DNA of 64,000 nt from Lachnoclostridium sp. MSJ-17 (GTDB lineage: Bacteria > Bacillota > Clostridia > Oscillospirales > Acutalibacteraceae): positions 1-64,000 of the forward strand of contig NZ_JAHLQB010000056.1 of NCBI RefSeq assembly GCF_018918205.1. The letters are read 5' to 3'. Position 1 is the first letter of the stretch. Every line of letters starts with the position of its first letter. The notes beneath the pieces are model-generated. The model was not told the DNA's origin. It searched no databases and saw only the letters and a program-made list of their open reading frames with translations. A program made the position numbers and the translations under genes. Positions 34,274 through 42,699 of the stretch are shown one piece after another.

Positions 34274-34468
34274 TTACAAACTGTCGTAGCAGGTGCCGGT
34301 AAGCTGACCTTGCCTTGACTTGACAAAGACGACTATCTCGCGCACCTCGTCGCTGATTTCATGACAGCGGATTTCGAGTATCTCAGGATGTTCGCGTTCG
34401 ATTTTTGTTACGGGTAAATTATAGCGCTTAACATGTGTACCTTCAATGTTTTTGGCGGAAAGATGCAA
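34274..34468 (-). pseudogene. Short coding remnant, possibly the N-terminus of a LytTR-type regulator
   Basis: The frame reads PEILEIRCHEISDEVREIVVFVKSR in 64 codons with codon use like neighbouring real genes. It then stops soon after the conserved-looking FVKSRQGQLTG. I associate EIRC-type acidic openings followed by VKSRQG with small LytTR DNA-binding regulators, of which only the first half would be present. No good ribosome site precedes the ATG. It lies in the 307-bp space between the lipoprotein terminator and the ClC gene. Family identity is uncertain. Confidence 0.35.
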
Positions 34469-34489
34469 AAATACGCGGTGAGTTGCAGT

Positions 34490-35713
34490 TTATTCAGCCT
34501 TCGCGGATTTTCCGAACAGCCTCGGAAGGTCGATGAATCCGCCGAGTGCCGCGGCTCCGAGCATAACGGGCACGAGCTGCCACGGAAACAGAATCAGAAG
34601 CAGCAGGGTAACCGCAACGGGCTTTTTGATAATACTGCCAAGCAGAGCCGCAGTGACGACAGCCATGCAAAGCCCTGAATCTATGCCGATTATCATCGAG
34701 AACGCGTACCCCGCGGCGATCCCCGAGAAGATAACGGGGAAGAAGTGACCGCCCTTGAGCCACGACGCGATACAGACGTTAGTCAGAAACAGCTTGACGA
34801 CGGCGATGACCAGCAGCATGATAACGCCTATCGTCCTTCCGTCGGAAAGGACTTTTTCGATTTCGTGCTCGCCTGAGAACATCGTCAGCGGAAGAAGCGT
34901 TCCGATTAAGCCGAGAGCCAGACCGCCGATTGCGCAGCGTACCACGGCGTTTTTGACAAAACCGAAAAGAAAATGGGTCAGCTTTTCAAAGGCGAGAAAC
35001 AGAGCGCCGAGAACAATGCCGACGAGAGTGAGCAAAATAGCCCATAGCAGGTGGATAAGCTCATAACCGCCGAATTCGATAGCGGGAAAGCCCGTGCTGC
35101 CGCCGGTCAGCTTGTTGAGAAGGATAAAAATTCCGAACGAGCTGAGAATAGCAAGAATGTAAAGCACGGTTTTTGACGCCTTCGGGAGCTTTGCGTCAGC
35201 CTCGCCCTCGAGAGGTTCGACAAATCCGAACATAGGCGAGCGGAAAATCGTCGCTAGAGTCGCGCTCGCACCGATTGCGGCGAGATCCTCTGATTCCTTG
35301 TAGTAGCGCTTGAGCTTGTCGCCGACCCAGCAGCACAGACCGACGATAACTCCGGTCAAGCCCGCCTCGGGACCGATCGACGCGCCCAAAAGCAGCGGAA
35401 ACAGAGCCGCGCCCAGAATTACGAACAGATTATGATACGGGTAACGTCCGTTCTTTTTGAGCTTTCCGAGAACAACCGTCAGTTCCTCGGGGTAGTCGCC
35501 GAATTTGAGCTTGTACAGACCGACAAGCACCGAGCCGAAAAGACATACTCCGACGGTATAAAACGGAAAATTGAGCTTTGAGGGAAGAAAATCCCACAGA
35601 AAGCCGATTCCGAGGTTCATCACCCTCAAAAACGCCCAGACTATCGCTCCCGTGATAATGCCCAGCAGGACGGTGTAGAGTATTCCGATAAGCTTGTTTT
35701 TCAATCGAGCCAT
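34490..35713 (-). CDS. ClC-family chloride channel/transporter
   Basis: 407 residues with ten or more hydrophobic segments. The central LGASIGPEAGLTGVIVGL corresponds to the conserved GREGP selectivity-filter loop of ClC proteins, but the position of the gating glutamate is Ile (SIGP instead of REGP) and an acidic residue instead follows the Pro. MFGFVEPLEGEAD and the C-terminal GHFFPVIFSGIAAGYAF segment also fit the family. GGGGTGA precedes the ATG. Clostridial ClC relatives of this variant type exist, so the change is probably family-specific and not damage. It transports an anion; which one is not clear. Confidence 0.82.
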   Translation of the reverse strand: MARLKNKLIGILYTVLLGIITGAIVWAFLRVMNLGIGFLWDFLPSKLNFPFYTVGVCLFGSVLVGLYKLKFGDYPEELTVVLGKLKKNGRYPYHNLFVILGAALFPLLLGASIGPEAGLTGVIVGLCCWVGDKLKRYYKESEDLAAIGASATLATIFRSPMFGFVEPLEGEADAKLPKASKTVLYILAILSSFGIFILLNKLTGGSTGFPAIEFGGYELIHLLWAILLTLVGIVLGALFLAFEKLTHFLFGFVKNAVVRCAIGGLALGLIGTLLPLTMFSGEHEIEKVLSDGRTIGVIMLLVIAVVKLFLTNVCIASWLKGGHFFPVIFSGIAAGYAFSMIIGIDSGLCMAVVTAALLGSIIKKPVAVTLLLLILFPWQLVPVMLGAAALGGFIDLPRLFGKSAKAE

Positions 35714-35729
35714 AATTTCACCCCAATAT

Positions 35730-36050
35730 TTATTTCTTCGTTCTTTTCTTCGGCGCCGGCAGCTCGTCCGCGACGGAGTTAAGCAGCTTTTCCATCAGTT
35801 GGCTGTCCTCGGGTTCGGTGACGAGGAGCATTTCCTTTGCGCCGGGGTACGGTTCCTCAAGCGGAGCGTCCGGCAGAAGCTCACGCGCGGATTTTACAGG
35901 CTTGATGAGGAAGCGGTTGTCGTAAAGACCGCCGACGACCTTTCCTTTGCAGTAAATGACGTATTCGCCCATCATCGCGCGGTGAGAGATTTCATCGATA
36001 CCGCCGAGCTGTTCGAGTATGTATTGCAGGTATTCCTTTGAGGTAGCCAT
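35730..36050 (-). CDS. TfoX/Sxy N-terminal-domain protein
   Basis: 106 residues from ATG 36050, preceded by AAAGGAGA; 14 further codons upstream lack a ribosome site. The sequence (YLQYILEQLGG..ISHRAMMGEYVIYCKGKVVGGLYDNRFLIK) matches the TfoX_N domain over its usual length. Related proteins influence competence in gamma-proteobacteria, but stand-alone TfoX_N proteins in Firmicutes have no established function. The Lys/Arg-rich tail (PKKRTKK) is notable. It lies 16 bases upstream of the ClC gene and is probably co-transcribed with it. Confidence 0.85.
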   Translation of the reverse strand: MATSKEYLQYILEQLGGIDEISHRAMMGEYVIYCKGKVVGGLYDNRFLIKPVKSARELLPDAPLEEPYPGAKEMLLVTEPEDSQLMEKLLNSVADELPAPKKRTKK

Positions 36051-36150
36051 AAAAATTCTCCTTTTTCTGTATTTATACTTAAATTTTACCACGTAAAAGG
36101 CTTGAGCGCAACAGAAAAATGTATAAGATTGCAGAATCTGATGACAATTA

Positions 36151-36179
36151 TTGATTATTTCAATTTAATATTGTATAAT
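36151..36179 (+). promoter_or_regulatory. Promoter of the 127-residue unknown protein
   Basis: TTGATT (36151-36156) and TATAAT (36174-36179) with a 17-base spacer, 42 bases before the ATG. Confidence 0.7.
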
Positions 36180-36221
36180 GACCTTGCAGAAATGCAATAT
36201 CTTCAGAAAGGTTGATTCTCA

Positions 36222-36605
36222 ATGGCATTCGGAGTAAAAATCAAGACAGTTAAAACCGCAAACAAATATACAATTGAATCCTTCTACGAGGCGATCAAGG
36301 ACAAGAAATTCACAGCTGGCGAGCCTTCACTCACAAAGCACGGCCTTGCGTATGTAATCACTTTCCCCGCTCTCGACAAGAGAAATCAGGTTTGGATCAT
36401 TCGCGCGGGTCTGGGTCAGGAATCCAACAAGTTCCAGGTTCAGAAGCAGGAGCAGGCAGGTATGGGCAACATGATGCAGAACGCCGCTCTCGACGGTCTT
36501 ACAAGAGGCTGGGCAGGCGTAGGCAAGGTTTTCGGAAACACCGCTAAGGAATGCGAGAAGCTCGTTGAGAAAACCGCTGAGGAGCTCAACGCTCTCGGAC
36601 TTTGA
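36222..36605 (+). CDS. Conserved-looking small cytoplasmic protein, function unknown
   Basis: 127 residues, no signal peptide or membrane segment. The N-terminal half is alpha/beta (VKIKTVKTANKYTIESFYEAI, LTKHGLAYVITFPALDKRNQVWIIRA) and the C-terminal half is helical and Gly/Met-rich (GMGNMMQNAALDGLTRGWAG) with an amphipathic last helix (CEKLVEKTAEELNALGL). It is monocistronic: own promoter upstream, a perfect palindromic terminator directly downstream. The compact, well-punctuated unit suggests steady high expression. I do not recognise the family. Confidence 0.75.
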   Translation: MAFGVKIKTVKTANKYTIESFYEAIKDKKFTAGEPSLTKHGLAYVITFPALDKRNQVWIIRAGLGQESNKFQVQKQEQAGMGNMMQNAALDGLTRGWAGVGKVFGNTAKECEKLVEKTAEELNALGL

Positions 36606-36628
36606 TTCGATAACATAGTCTATAAAAC

Positions 36629-36654
36629 AAAAGGACGGCTCGAGCCGTCCTTTT
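36629..36654. terminator. Perfect 26-bp palindrome, bidirectional terminator
   Basis: AAAAGGACGG-CTCGAG-CCGTCCTTTT is completely self-complementary with A/T runs at both ends, placed between convergent genes ending at 36605 and 36676. Confidence 0.9.
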
Positions 36655-36675
36655 CCGCGTTTAAATATTCCAAAC

Positions 36676-37122
36676 CTATCTGTGCACATACATTCTTGAA
36701 GGCTCGGGGTCGCTGCCCTGAACCATGCAGTAAAATTCCCAGCCGTAACGCTCGTAAAAGCCCGTGTGGTCGGTGATGAGATAAACCGGGGAAATGCCCT
36801 TGGACTTCAGATCGTCGACAGCCATATTCAGCAGCCTGCCCGCGATGCCCTGACCGCGGCAGCTTTCCTCGGTGTACACCGCGCAGACGTTCGGGTACAA
36901 GTCTTTTCTCTCGTGAAAATCGTTCTCGATAACGCCCAGGCCGCCTACGATTTTTTCTCCGTCAAGACAGAGATACCAGCCGTACTCGGTTTTTCCGCTC
37001 AGGTATTCGTCCATGCACTCGAGATACGCTTCCTCAGGCACGCCCCATTTTGAGCTGAACCAAGTCGCAGCTTCGTTTTCGAGACCGGGACGCTCGCGGA
37101 GAGTGATGTATTCGTATTTCAT
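36676..37122 (-). CDS. GNAT-family N-acetyltransferase
   Basis: 148 residues. The acetyl-CoA pyrophosphate loop is visible as CRGQGIAGRLL (about 90-100), preceded by the strand VCAVYTEES and followed by the C-terminal GFYERYGWEF motif typical of GNATs. Near the start, ERPGLENEAATWFSSKWGVP is the variable substrate side. GAAAGGA precedes the ATG. The substrate cannot be predicted. It converges with the gene at 36222. Confidence 0.85.
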   Translation of the reverse strand: MKYEYITLRERPGLENEAATWFSSKWGVPEEAYLECMDEYLSGKTEYGWYLCLDGEKIVGGLGVIENDFHERKDLYPNVCAVYTEESCRGQGIAGRLLNMAVDDLKSKGISPVYLITDHTGFYERYGWEFYCMVQGSDPEPSRMYVHR

Positions 37123-37213
37123 ATTATCATTCCTTTCAAAATTATTTTGCTACGTTAAATATAACACATCTCGCGCTGAAAATCTATATTTTTGTCAATT
37201 TGTAATAATTCTA

Positions 37214-37242
37214 TTGAAAAAAACTTGCTGTTCCGCTATAAT
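37214..37242 (+). promoter_or_regulatory. Promoter of the membrane LuxR-type regulator
   Basis: TTGAAA (37214-37219) and TATAAT (37237-37242), 17-base spacer, 36 bases before the ATG. Confidence 0.7.
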
Positions 37243-37278
37243 AATTGTGTTGCTGACAAGAATCAGGGAGAAAAGATA

Positions 37279-38679
37279 ATGAAAAATATTCTGAGTTCCT
37301 TACAAAAGAATATAAATATAAGAATGACCGTTCTGTTCTCAGCGTTTATGTTTGTGCAGTTTATCATTCTGCGCATGAGCAATCAGGCGGGACGCGGATA
37401 TCTTGAACAACAGCACCAGGAGCTTGTTTACCTATTTGTGCAGCTTGTGGTTATCTGCGGCTTCTTCTCACATGCGCTGATAAAGTCGGTGGTCAAGCGG
37501 GAAAGAACCTACAAGGCTATTGTGCTTGCCGCTCTGCTGCTTTGTATGGCGGGAACGGCGGTGCTGCTGTTCAGTCCGCCGGATTCGCTGTTTTATCTCG
37601 CGGCAACAGGGTTCAGCGTTTATTTTCTCGGTTGCACCGGCGGCGCGGTCTATTACCGTCTCGCGGCGCTCACAGCGAAAAAGGCGCGTTCGGGACTGTG
37701 CGTCGGCGTCGGTTACTCCGCTGCGGTCGCGCTGCAGTTCTTCCTGCAGCTGCAGTGGACGGTGATTCCCGCAATTGCCGTGCTGCTTCTTGCCTCGTTC
37801 GGCGTGATGGGCTTTCTGCTGATAAAAAACACCGAAGCCATTGCGCCTGCCAAAGAGGGAAGATCCTTTACGCCGCGTTCCATTTTGTTTTACACATCGG
37901 TAATTACCCTTGCTCTGCTGATTTTTACGAGCTATTACAACAGCTATATCCACCATTTGCAGGTCGCGTCCGGCTATACCGATTATAATGTCTACACATG
38001 GCCGCGGCTTCTTATGATACCCGCCATTCTTCTGTTCGGCATTCTTGCCGATATCCGGGGCGGAAAATTCCTTCCGCTGGGCACATTGTGCGTGGTTGTG
38101 ATAGCGCTTCTGAACACGGTGCTGCTCGGCAAGGAAACCTACATTCTCAACATGTGCCTGTACTACGTCGCTCTCACCGTAGTGATCGCGTACTACAACC
38201 TGACTTTTCTGCGGCTTGCCGCGAGGACAAAGCACCCCGCGGTCTGGGCTGTCATGGGAAGAGTGCTCGACAGCGCAGCGGTTGTGCTCTCGATTTCGCT
38301 CAAGTTCTCGGCTCTTTCTCAGGTCGCGGTGCTTATCATCGACATTGCGGCTCTTGTCATTGTGATCGTGATGATGGCCCTCACGGGCGCGTTTGATTTT
38401 TCGGGACACGCTGCGCAGGAGCCGCAGCCCGAAGCGGAAAAAGCTGAGGAGCCTGAGCCGGATGCGGATTTATTCAGCGCTATCGGGGACAGCTGCCGCA
38501 TCACGCCCTCTGAGATGAAGGTGCTGCGTGAGCTTGTCACCACAGACGACAAGCAGGACGTGATAGCCGCAAGGCTTAATATCTCGGTCAGCACTCTGCG
38601 GCACCATGTCACGTCGATATACAAAAAGACGGGCGTCCAGACGCGCTCGGCTCTGTGCAAGCTCGTAATGAACAATTGA
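37279..38679 (+). CDS. Membrane-bound LuxR-family regulator (MFS-like transmembrane N-terminus)
   Basis: 466 residues from ATG 37279 (AGGGAG 8 bases upstream; the open frame to 37192 has no ribosome site and crosses the promoter). Residues about 15-390 form roughly twelve hydrophobic segments arranged like a transporter. After an acidic linker (EAEKAEEPEPDAD) the last 65 residues are a LuxR/GerE helix-turn-helix (TPSEMKVLRELVTTDDKQDV, LNISVSTLRHHVTSIYKKTG). Such fusions are one-component sensors that detect a signal in or across the membrane and bind DNA directly; they are frequent in gut Actinobacteria and Firmicutes. The downstream lipoprotein gene is a possible target. Confidence 0.85.
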   Translation: MKNILSSLQKNINIRMTVLFSAFMFVQFIILRMSNQAGRGYLEQQHQELVYLFVQLVVICGFFSHALIKSVVKRERTYKAIVLAALLLCMAGTAVLLFSPPDSLFYLAATGFSVYFLGCTGGAVYYRLAALTAKKARSGLCVGVGYSAAVALQFFLQLQWTVIPAIAVLLLASFGVMGFLLIKNTEAIAPAKEGRSFTPRSILFYTSVITLALLIFTSYYNSYIHHLQVASGYTDYNVYTWPRLLMIPAILLFGILADIRGGKFLPLGTLCVVVIALLNTVLLGKETYILNMCLYYVALTVVIAYYNLTFLRLAARTKHPAVWAVMGRVLDSAAVVLSISLKFSALSQVAVLIIDIAALVIVIVMMALTGAFDFSGHAAQEPQPEAEKAEEPEPDADLFSAIGDSCRITPSEMKVLRELVTTDDKQDVIAARLNISVSTLRHHVTSIYKKTGVQTRSALCKLVMNN

Positions 38680-38798
38680 CAAGTGATTTTTTGTGAAAAA
38701 AACCGCATAAAAAGCCACATAGCAGGAACATTCTATATCCTTTTTACGAGAACTATGCTAAAATAATAAGAGGCAATCACTAAAAAGGAGGCAAAGGT

Positions 38799-39887
38799 AT
38801 GAAAAAAACACTTGCGGTGATCTTGTCCGCAATGCTTATTGCGGCTTCGCTTTCGGGCTGCGGCGGACTGAGAATGCTCAATAACCTGCTCGGTGACGAC
38901 GGAGAGGACTTTGAGGACATTGACGTGACGGACTATGTGCCCTCAACCGAAGAACCGTCAACCGGGTGGACGTACTACCCCGAGGGGACTCAGGCTCCCG
39001 AGCCCGAGAATGTAAGCGTAAGACCCGCGGAGTGGGCGGCTGTACAGTGGGAGCCGTATACGTGTGAGTATTTCACATTGCAGATACCGAGCGGCTGGCA
39101 GGTCGAGTGGCAGGGCGACGCTAATCAGCTCGCGTGGAAGGCTACGAGTCCCGACGGCAAGATAGGCTTTTTCAATCAGGATCACGCCTACGCCGCCAAA
39201 GACGCGTCGATGGCGTCGACGCTCGGCTTTAATATTTCGCTGTCCGATGGAACGGTACAGGAGTATTTTGAAACTCTTTACAAGGACACCACCGATTACT
39301 TCACCGTGCAGAATTCCTGCGTTCCCGGCAACAAGGATTTGATACAGTCTATCCGTCCGTACACGGCGATCAGGGATTATCAGGCTCTCTACGCGACCTT
39401 CAAGGAAAACGGCTGGGAAGGCGAGGGCGTATACTCTGCTGTTATCATGGATTCAAAGGACGTTATAATCAGGGGCTCAAACTACGGCGCGTGGGAGATA
39501 AACTGCATCTGCACCCAGTGGGCGCCTATGGGAAGTCTGGTAAACTGGTCTCAGGTTATCGGCACGATAGCGAAGTCCTTCCAGTACACCGACTACTATA
39601 TTAAGCAGTGGCAGCAGATCGCGCAGTCTGTGACGGAGCCGAAAAACACCATAAATGACCCCGACCCGGTTATGGAGGCGTTTGAGGAGAGAAGCAAATC
39701 AGATACCATTATTCAGGAGAAGCGTTCCGATATGCTCGAGGAGTACGAGCGCGTCTACGACAACAACACCGGTGAGATCTACCGCGCGTACAACGGATTT
39801 TTGGACGACATGGGCGACCAGAACCGTTATGTGCCTATCACAGACAACCAGTACACCGAGGGATATGTCGGCTGGATAGATAAATAG
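38799..39887 (+). CDS. Lipoprotein of unknown function
   Basis: 362 residues. Lipoprotein signal MKKTLAVILSAMLIAASLSGC (lipobox LSGC, Cys21), an acidic linker with Glu/Thr/Pro (PSTEEPSTGW), and a globular domain of about 300 residues containing a PsbP-like or lipase-chaperone-like opening (YFTLQIPSGWQVEW) that is common in clostridial lipoproteins sensing or binding envelope components. GGAGG precedes the ATG. It follows the membrane LuxR-type gene by 120 bases and ends at a strong terminator. No defined family could be named. Confidence 0.7.
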   Translation: MKKTLAVILSAMLIAASLSGCGGLRMLNNLLGDDGEDFEDIDVTDYVPSTEEPSTGWTYYPEGTQAPEPENVSVRPAEWAAVQWEPYTCEYFTLQIPSGWQVEWQGDANQLAWKATSPDGKIGFFNQDHAYAAKDASMASTLGFNISLSDGTVQEYFETLYKDTTDYFTVQNSCVPGNKDLIQSIRPYTAIRDYQALYATFKENGWEGEGVYSAVIMDSKDVIIRGSNYGAWEINCICTQWAPMGSLVNWSQVIGTIAKSFQYTDYYIKQWQQIAQSVTEPKNTINDPDPVMEAFEERSKSDTIIQEKRSDMLEEYERVYDNNTGEIYRAYNGFLDDMGDQNRYVPITDNQYTEGYVGWIDK

Positions 39888-39899
39888 TATATCATAAAT

Positions 39900-39935
39900 G
39901 CCTTCGCGGGCTGATTCTTCCGCGAAGGCTTTTTT
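39900..39935 (+). terminator. Intrinsic terminator
   Basis: GCCTTCGCGG (39900-39909) with CCGCGAAGGC (39920-39929) and TTTTTT. Confidence 0.9.
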
Positions 39936-40033
39936 GATATCCTTAAAAAATAAAAATCTTCAGACGAAATTCAGATTTATCATGTATAATAGAGCTGTAA
40001 ACAAAAAAGCTTGTAAAAATATCGGAGGTTATT

Positions 40034-41749
40034 ATGGATTTCAGCTTAATGGAGCCGCAGAACGCAGAGCACTCTTACACGACTTTATCAGACGAGGCGA
40101 TCAACGACCTTTCACTCGACTTTATTCTCGACGCGCTGACAGAAAAGCGCAGCGAACGTCCCGTTCTCCGCGGTATGCTGTCAAAGCTGCCGACAGACCC
40201 CGAGACTATCCGCTACCGCCGCGATATTTTTGAGGATTTCCTGCGTTTTCCGAAGCTGAGAGCCTCGATGACGGAGCTTGTGATGAAGCTCGCGGATCTG
40301 CGCGACCTCGAGCGTTTTCAGATGGACAGCAACGACTCAGTGCTGTGGACTCTTGTCAACCGCCTGCGCGCGATCGACGAGTACATGACCTGCATCACGA
40401 TGATCAGGGACTGCCTGACCGGGCTTGATATTCAGTCCGAGGGCATGTGCGCACTGCGCGATATGGTTACCTCCATTCCCGAGGAGAGCGGCTTTGACGC
40501 GCTTAAAGCCGACGTCGACGAGATGATGAGCAAGGCGCGTGAGGTCAAGAGCATCACGATCGGCGTTAACCTCGACTCCTTCCTCCGTCCCGAGTACGCG
40601 GGAATCGTTTCGCTCAACGACACAAAGTATTCAAATCCCGGTCTGATGAGCCGCTTCATGAAGTTCACTGAGGGAAAGGACAATCTCCACAAGGGAGTCG
40701 ACAACAAGAGCCGCCGCTTTCACCCGTCGAATCCGAATAACTCAAAGGGAACCTTCGCGGGTCTGATGGTTGACGCAGCTGCGGCGACGGCAGTAAACCA
40801 CAACAGCAACCATATCGACGCTGACAACATCACCGGAAAGGACGCGCTGTCGGACGCGCTGCGCCATCAGGTGTCCGATATCATGAGCCGCACCGTTGCC
40901 GACATCAAAAACACACTCAGAAAGCACATCAGCGTCAACGCCTATTCTCTCACGGGAATAATGCCCGAAGTCCTTTTTTACAACCGCTGGGCAGAGCTTA
41001 CGGAAAAGCTGATCGCCTCGGGAATGCCGATGTGCAAGCCCGGAATCCTCAGCAGTGAGGAGCGCAGCTGCACCTTCAAGGATGTCTACAATCTCAAGCT
41101 CGCGATAAACAAGATGCGCGGCGAGGAAATCAATATCATCACCAACGACTTCGATTTCAATGATGAGCGCCGCATATACATTCTAACGGGACCCAACCGC
41201 GGCGGAAAGACTATCTTCACTCAGGCGATAGGAATCGCGATGCTCATGGCGCAGTGGGGCGTGTACATTCCCGCAGGCTCAGCTGAAATCAGCCCGTGCG
41301 ACAATATCTTCACGCATTTTCCCGCAGACGAGAACGAGACCGTGGATCTGGGCAGACTGGGCGAGGAGAGCCAGAGGCTTTCAAAAATTTTCAAGACCGC
41401 GACAAGACACAGCCTTTTGCTGCTCAACGAGAGTTTAGCCACAACCAGCGTCGCCGAGGGCGTGTTCATCGCGAAGGGCGTCGTAAAGTCCATGCGCTAC
41501 CTCGGAGTACGCTCGATTTTCAACACGCATATGCACGAGCTTGCGACCTCTGTCGGCGAGATAAATGAAGCTGTAGAAGGTGAGAGCCGAGTCGAGAGCC
41601 TTATCACTGGCATACACGGCGGCGAACGCAGCTTCAAGGTCATCATAGCACCGCCTCAGGGCGTAAGCTACGCCGCCGACATCGCCAAAAGATACGGCGT
41701 CACCTTTGAGCAGATCAAGAATGACATCGACGGCAGAAGCGCCGACTGA
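40034..41749 (+). CDS. MutS-like ATPase (MutS-related, not mismatch-repair MutS)
   Basis: 571 residues. The C-terminal ATPase of the MutS superfamily is plain: Walker A GPNRGGKT (about 385), the signature DLGRLGEESQRLSKIF, a Walker B region LLLLNES with the usual Asp replaced by Asn, and NTHMHELA. N-terminal mismatch-recognition and connector domains are absent. Residues 1-350 look like a helical core/lever region. Short MutS relatives of this kind exist in Firmicutes without a proven repair role. A -10 TATAAT at 39985-39990 lies upstream. It converges on luxS across a shared terminator. Confidence 0.8.
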   Translation: MDFSLMEPQNAEHSYTTLSDEAINDLSLDFILDALTEKRSERPVLRGMLSKLPTDPETIRYRRDIFEDFLRFPKLRASMTELVMKLADLRDLERFQMDSNDSVLWTLVNRLRAIDEYMTCITMIRDCLTGLDIQSEGMCALRDMVTSIPEESGFDALKADVDEMMSKAREVKSITIGVNLDSFLRPEYAGIVSLNDTKYSNPGLMSRFMKFTEGKDNLHKGVDNKSRRFHPSNPNNSKGTFAGLMVDAAAATAVNHNSNHIDADNITGKDALSDALRHQVSDIMSRTVADIKNTLRKHISVNAYSLTGIMPEVLFYNRWAELTEKLIASGMPMCKPGILSSEERSCTFKDVYNLKLAINKMRGEEINIITNDFDFNDERRIYILTGPNRGGKTIFTQAIGIAMLMAQWGVYIPAGSAEISPCDNIFTHFPADENETVDLGRLGEESQRLSKIFKTATRHSLLLLNESLATTSVAEGVFIAKGVVKSMRYLGVRSIFNTHMHELATSVGEINEAVEGESRVESLITGIHGGERSFKVIIAPPQGVSYAADIAKRYGVTFEQIKNDIDGRSAD

Positions 41750-41758
41750 TAAAAAAAT

Positions 41759-41792
41759 AAAAATCCACTGTCACAGCGACGGTGGATTTTTT
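41759..41792. terminator. Bidirectional terminator between the mutS-like gene and luxS
   Basis: AAAAATCCAC (41759-41768) pairs with GTGGATTTTT (41782-41791); A-run before and T-run after allow use on both strands. Confidence 0.85.
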
Positions 41793-41799
41793 GTATACA

Positions 41800-42324
41800 T
41801 CAGGAATCAAAGAAATTCTGTCCTTCTCCGGTAACGAGCCTTTCGGTTTGCGGGTACTCAAAAATTGCCGGATTATCCGCGTTTTCTTCAAGATATGCAG
41901 CAAATTCCGAGGCGTACCATTTCGCCATATTGAGGTTGTGCATCAGGTAATTGCCGCAGCTCACGGCTGTAGCTCCGGGAACCTCCTGCGATTCATTCAC
42001 GGACTTGAAAGCGCCGAGCAGCAGACCGTAAATCTCACGCGGAGAACGATTGCCCTTTAATATAAGGTAAAAGCCCGTCAGACAGCCCATAGGACCCCAG
42101 TAGATGATCTCGTCCTTCCAGTCGTTGTCATTTCTGAGATATGTAGCGATGATGTGCTCGAGCGAGTGCATAGCCGCCACGTCGATAACGGGTTCTCTGT
42201 TAGGCTTTTTCAGTCTGATGTCATAGGTCGTGACCGTGCCGCCGCCGACCTCGTCAACGCGGCTGACAAAGATGCCCGGGACAATGGCTGTGTGATCCAC
42301 GGAAAAGCTCCGTATTAATTTCAT
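41800..42324 (-). CDS. luxS: S-ribosylhomocysteine lyase (AI-2 synthase)
   Basis: 174 residues, slightly longer than the usual 150-170. It converts S-ribosylhomocysteine to homocysteine and DPD, the precursor of autoinducer 2. The metal site HSLEH gives His53 and His57 with Glu56 as base, catalytic Cys81 lies in GPMGC, and the third metal ligand Cys123 in AVSCGN. AAAGGA precedes the ATG and a near-consensus promoter lies at 42361-42389. It is monocistronic; no pfs or methyl-cycle gene is adjacent. Confidence 0.95.
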   Translation of the reverse strand: MKLIRSFSVDHTAIVPGIFVSRVDEVGGGTVTTYDIRLKKPNREPVIDVAAMHSLEHIIATYLRNDNDWKDEIIYWGPMGCLTGFYLILKGNRSPREIYGLLLGAFKSVNESQEVPGATAVSCGNYLMHNLNMAKWYASEFAAYLEENADNPAIFEYPQTERLVTGEGQNFFDS

Positions 42325-42360
42325 ACGCGTATTTCCTTTCTGATTGATATTTACTATAGA

Positions 42361-42389
42361 ATTATATCACAACGGCGGTGAAATATCAA
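42361..42389 (-). promoter_or_regulatory. Promoter of luxS
   Basis: Minus strand TTGATA (42384-42389) and TATAAT (42361-42366), 17-base spacer, 37 bases before the ATG. Confidence 0.75.
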
Positions 42390-42405
42390 TACGCCCTGCC
42401 CACGG

Positions 42406-42434
42406 AAAAAGGAGCGGGATCACTCCCACTCCTT
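42406..42434 (-). terminator. Terminator of the rubrerythrin operon
   Basis: AAGGAGTGGG/CCCGCTCCTT on the minus strand (42434-42409) followed by TTT, directly after the stop of the 86-residue membrane protein. Confidence 0.75.
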
Positions 42435-42435
42435 G

Positions 42436-42696
42436 TCAGAAAAAGTTCCGTTTTACCAAAAAGAACGCCAATGCGAGAAACACCAGCCCGATAAGCAGGT
42501 AGGCGAACATTACCGACAGGTCAAAGCACGATACTGTAATCAGACCTATGCCTGAGATAATGTAAACAGCCGTACAAATTATGACGCTCCTTTTTGTCGC
42601 GGCGCGCTTGAATCCCTTTACTGTCTGTTGGAACAATAAAACCGCGCCGGCGAGAAATCCGATTGCAAGAACGCAAATCAGTGCAAGCGGTATCAT
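42436..42696 (-). CDS. Small membrane protein, function unknown
   Basis: 86 residues with about three transmembrane helices (IPLALICVLAIGFLAGAVLL, VIICTAVYIISGIGLITVSC, FAYLLIGLVFLALAFFLV) and short basic loops (KGFKRAATKR). The ATG lies 3 bases after the rubrerythrin stop without a separate ribosome site, so it is probably translated by coupling. Position suggests a link to oxidative-stress defence but nothing in the sequence proves it. Confidence 0.65.
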   Translation of the reverse strand: MIPLALICVLAIGFLAGAVLLFQQTVKGFKRAATKRSVIICTAVYIISGIGLITVSCFDLSVMFAYLLIGLVFLALAFFLVKRNFF

Positions 42697-42699
42697 AGC

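Noticed and set aside
40034..41749. Mismatch-repair MutS
   Set aside because: N-terminal recognition domains are missing and no mutL is present; only a MutS-like ATPase is supported.
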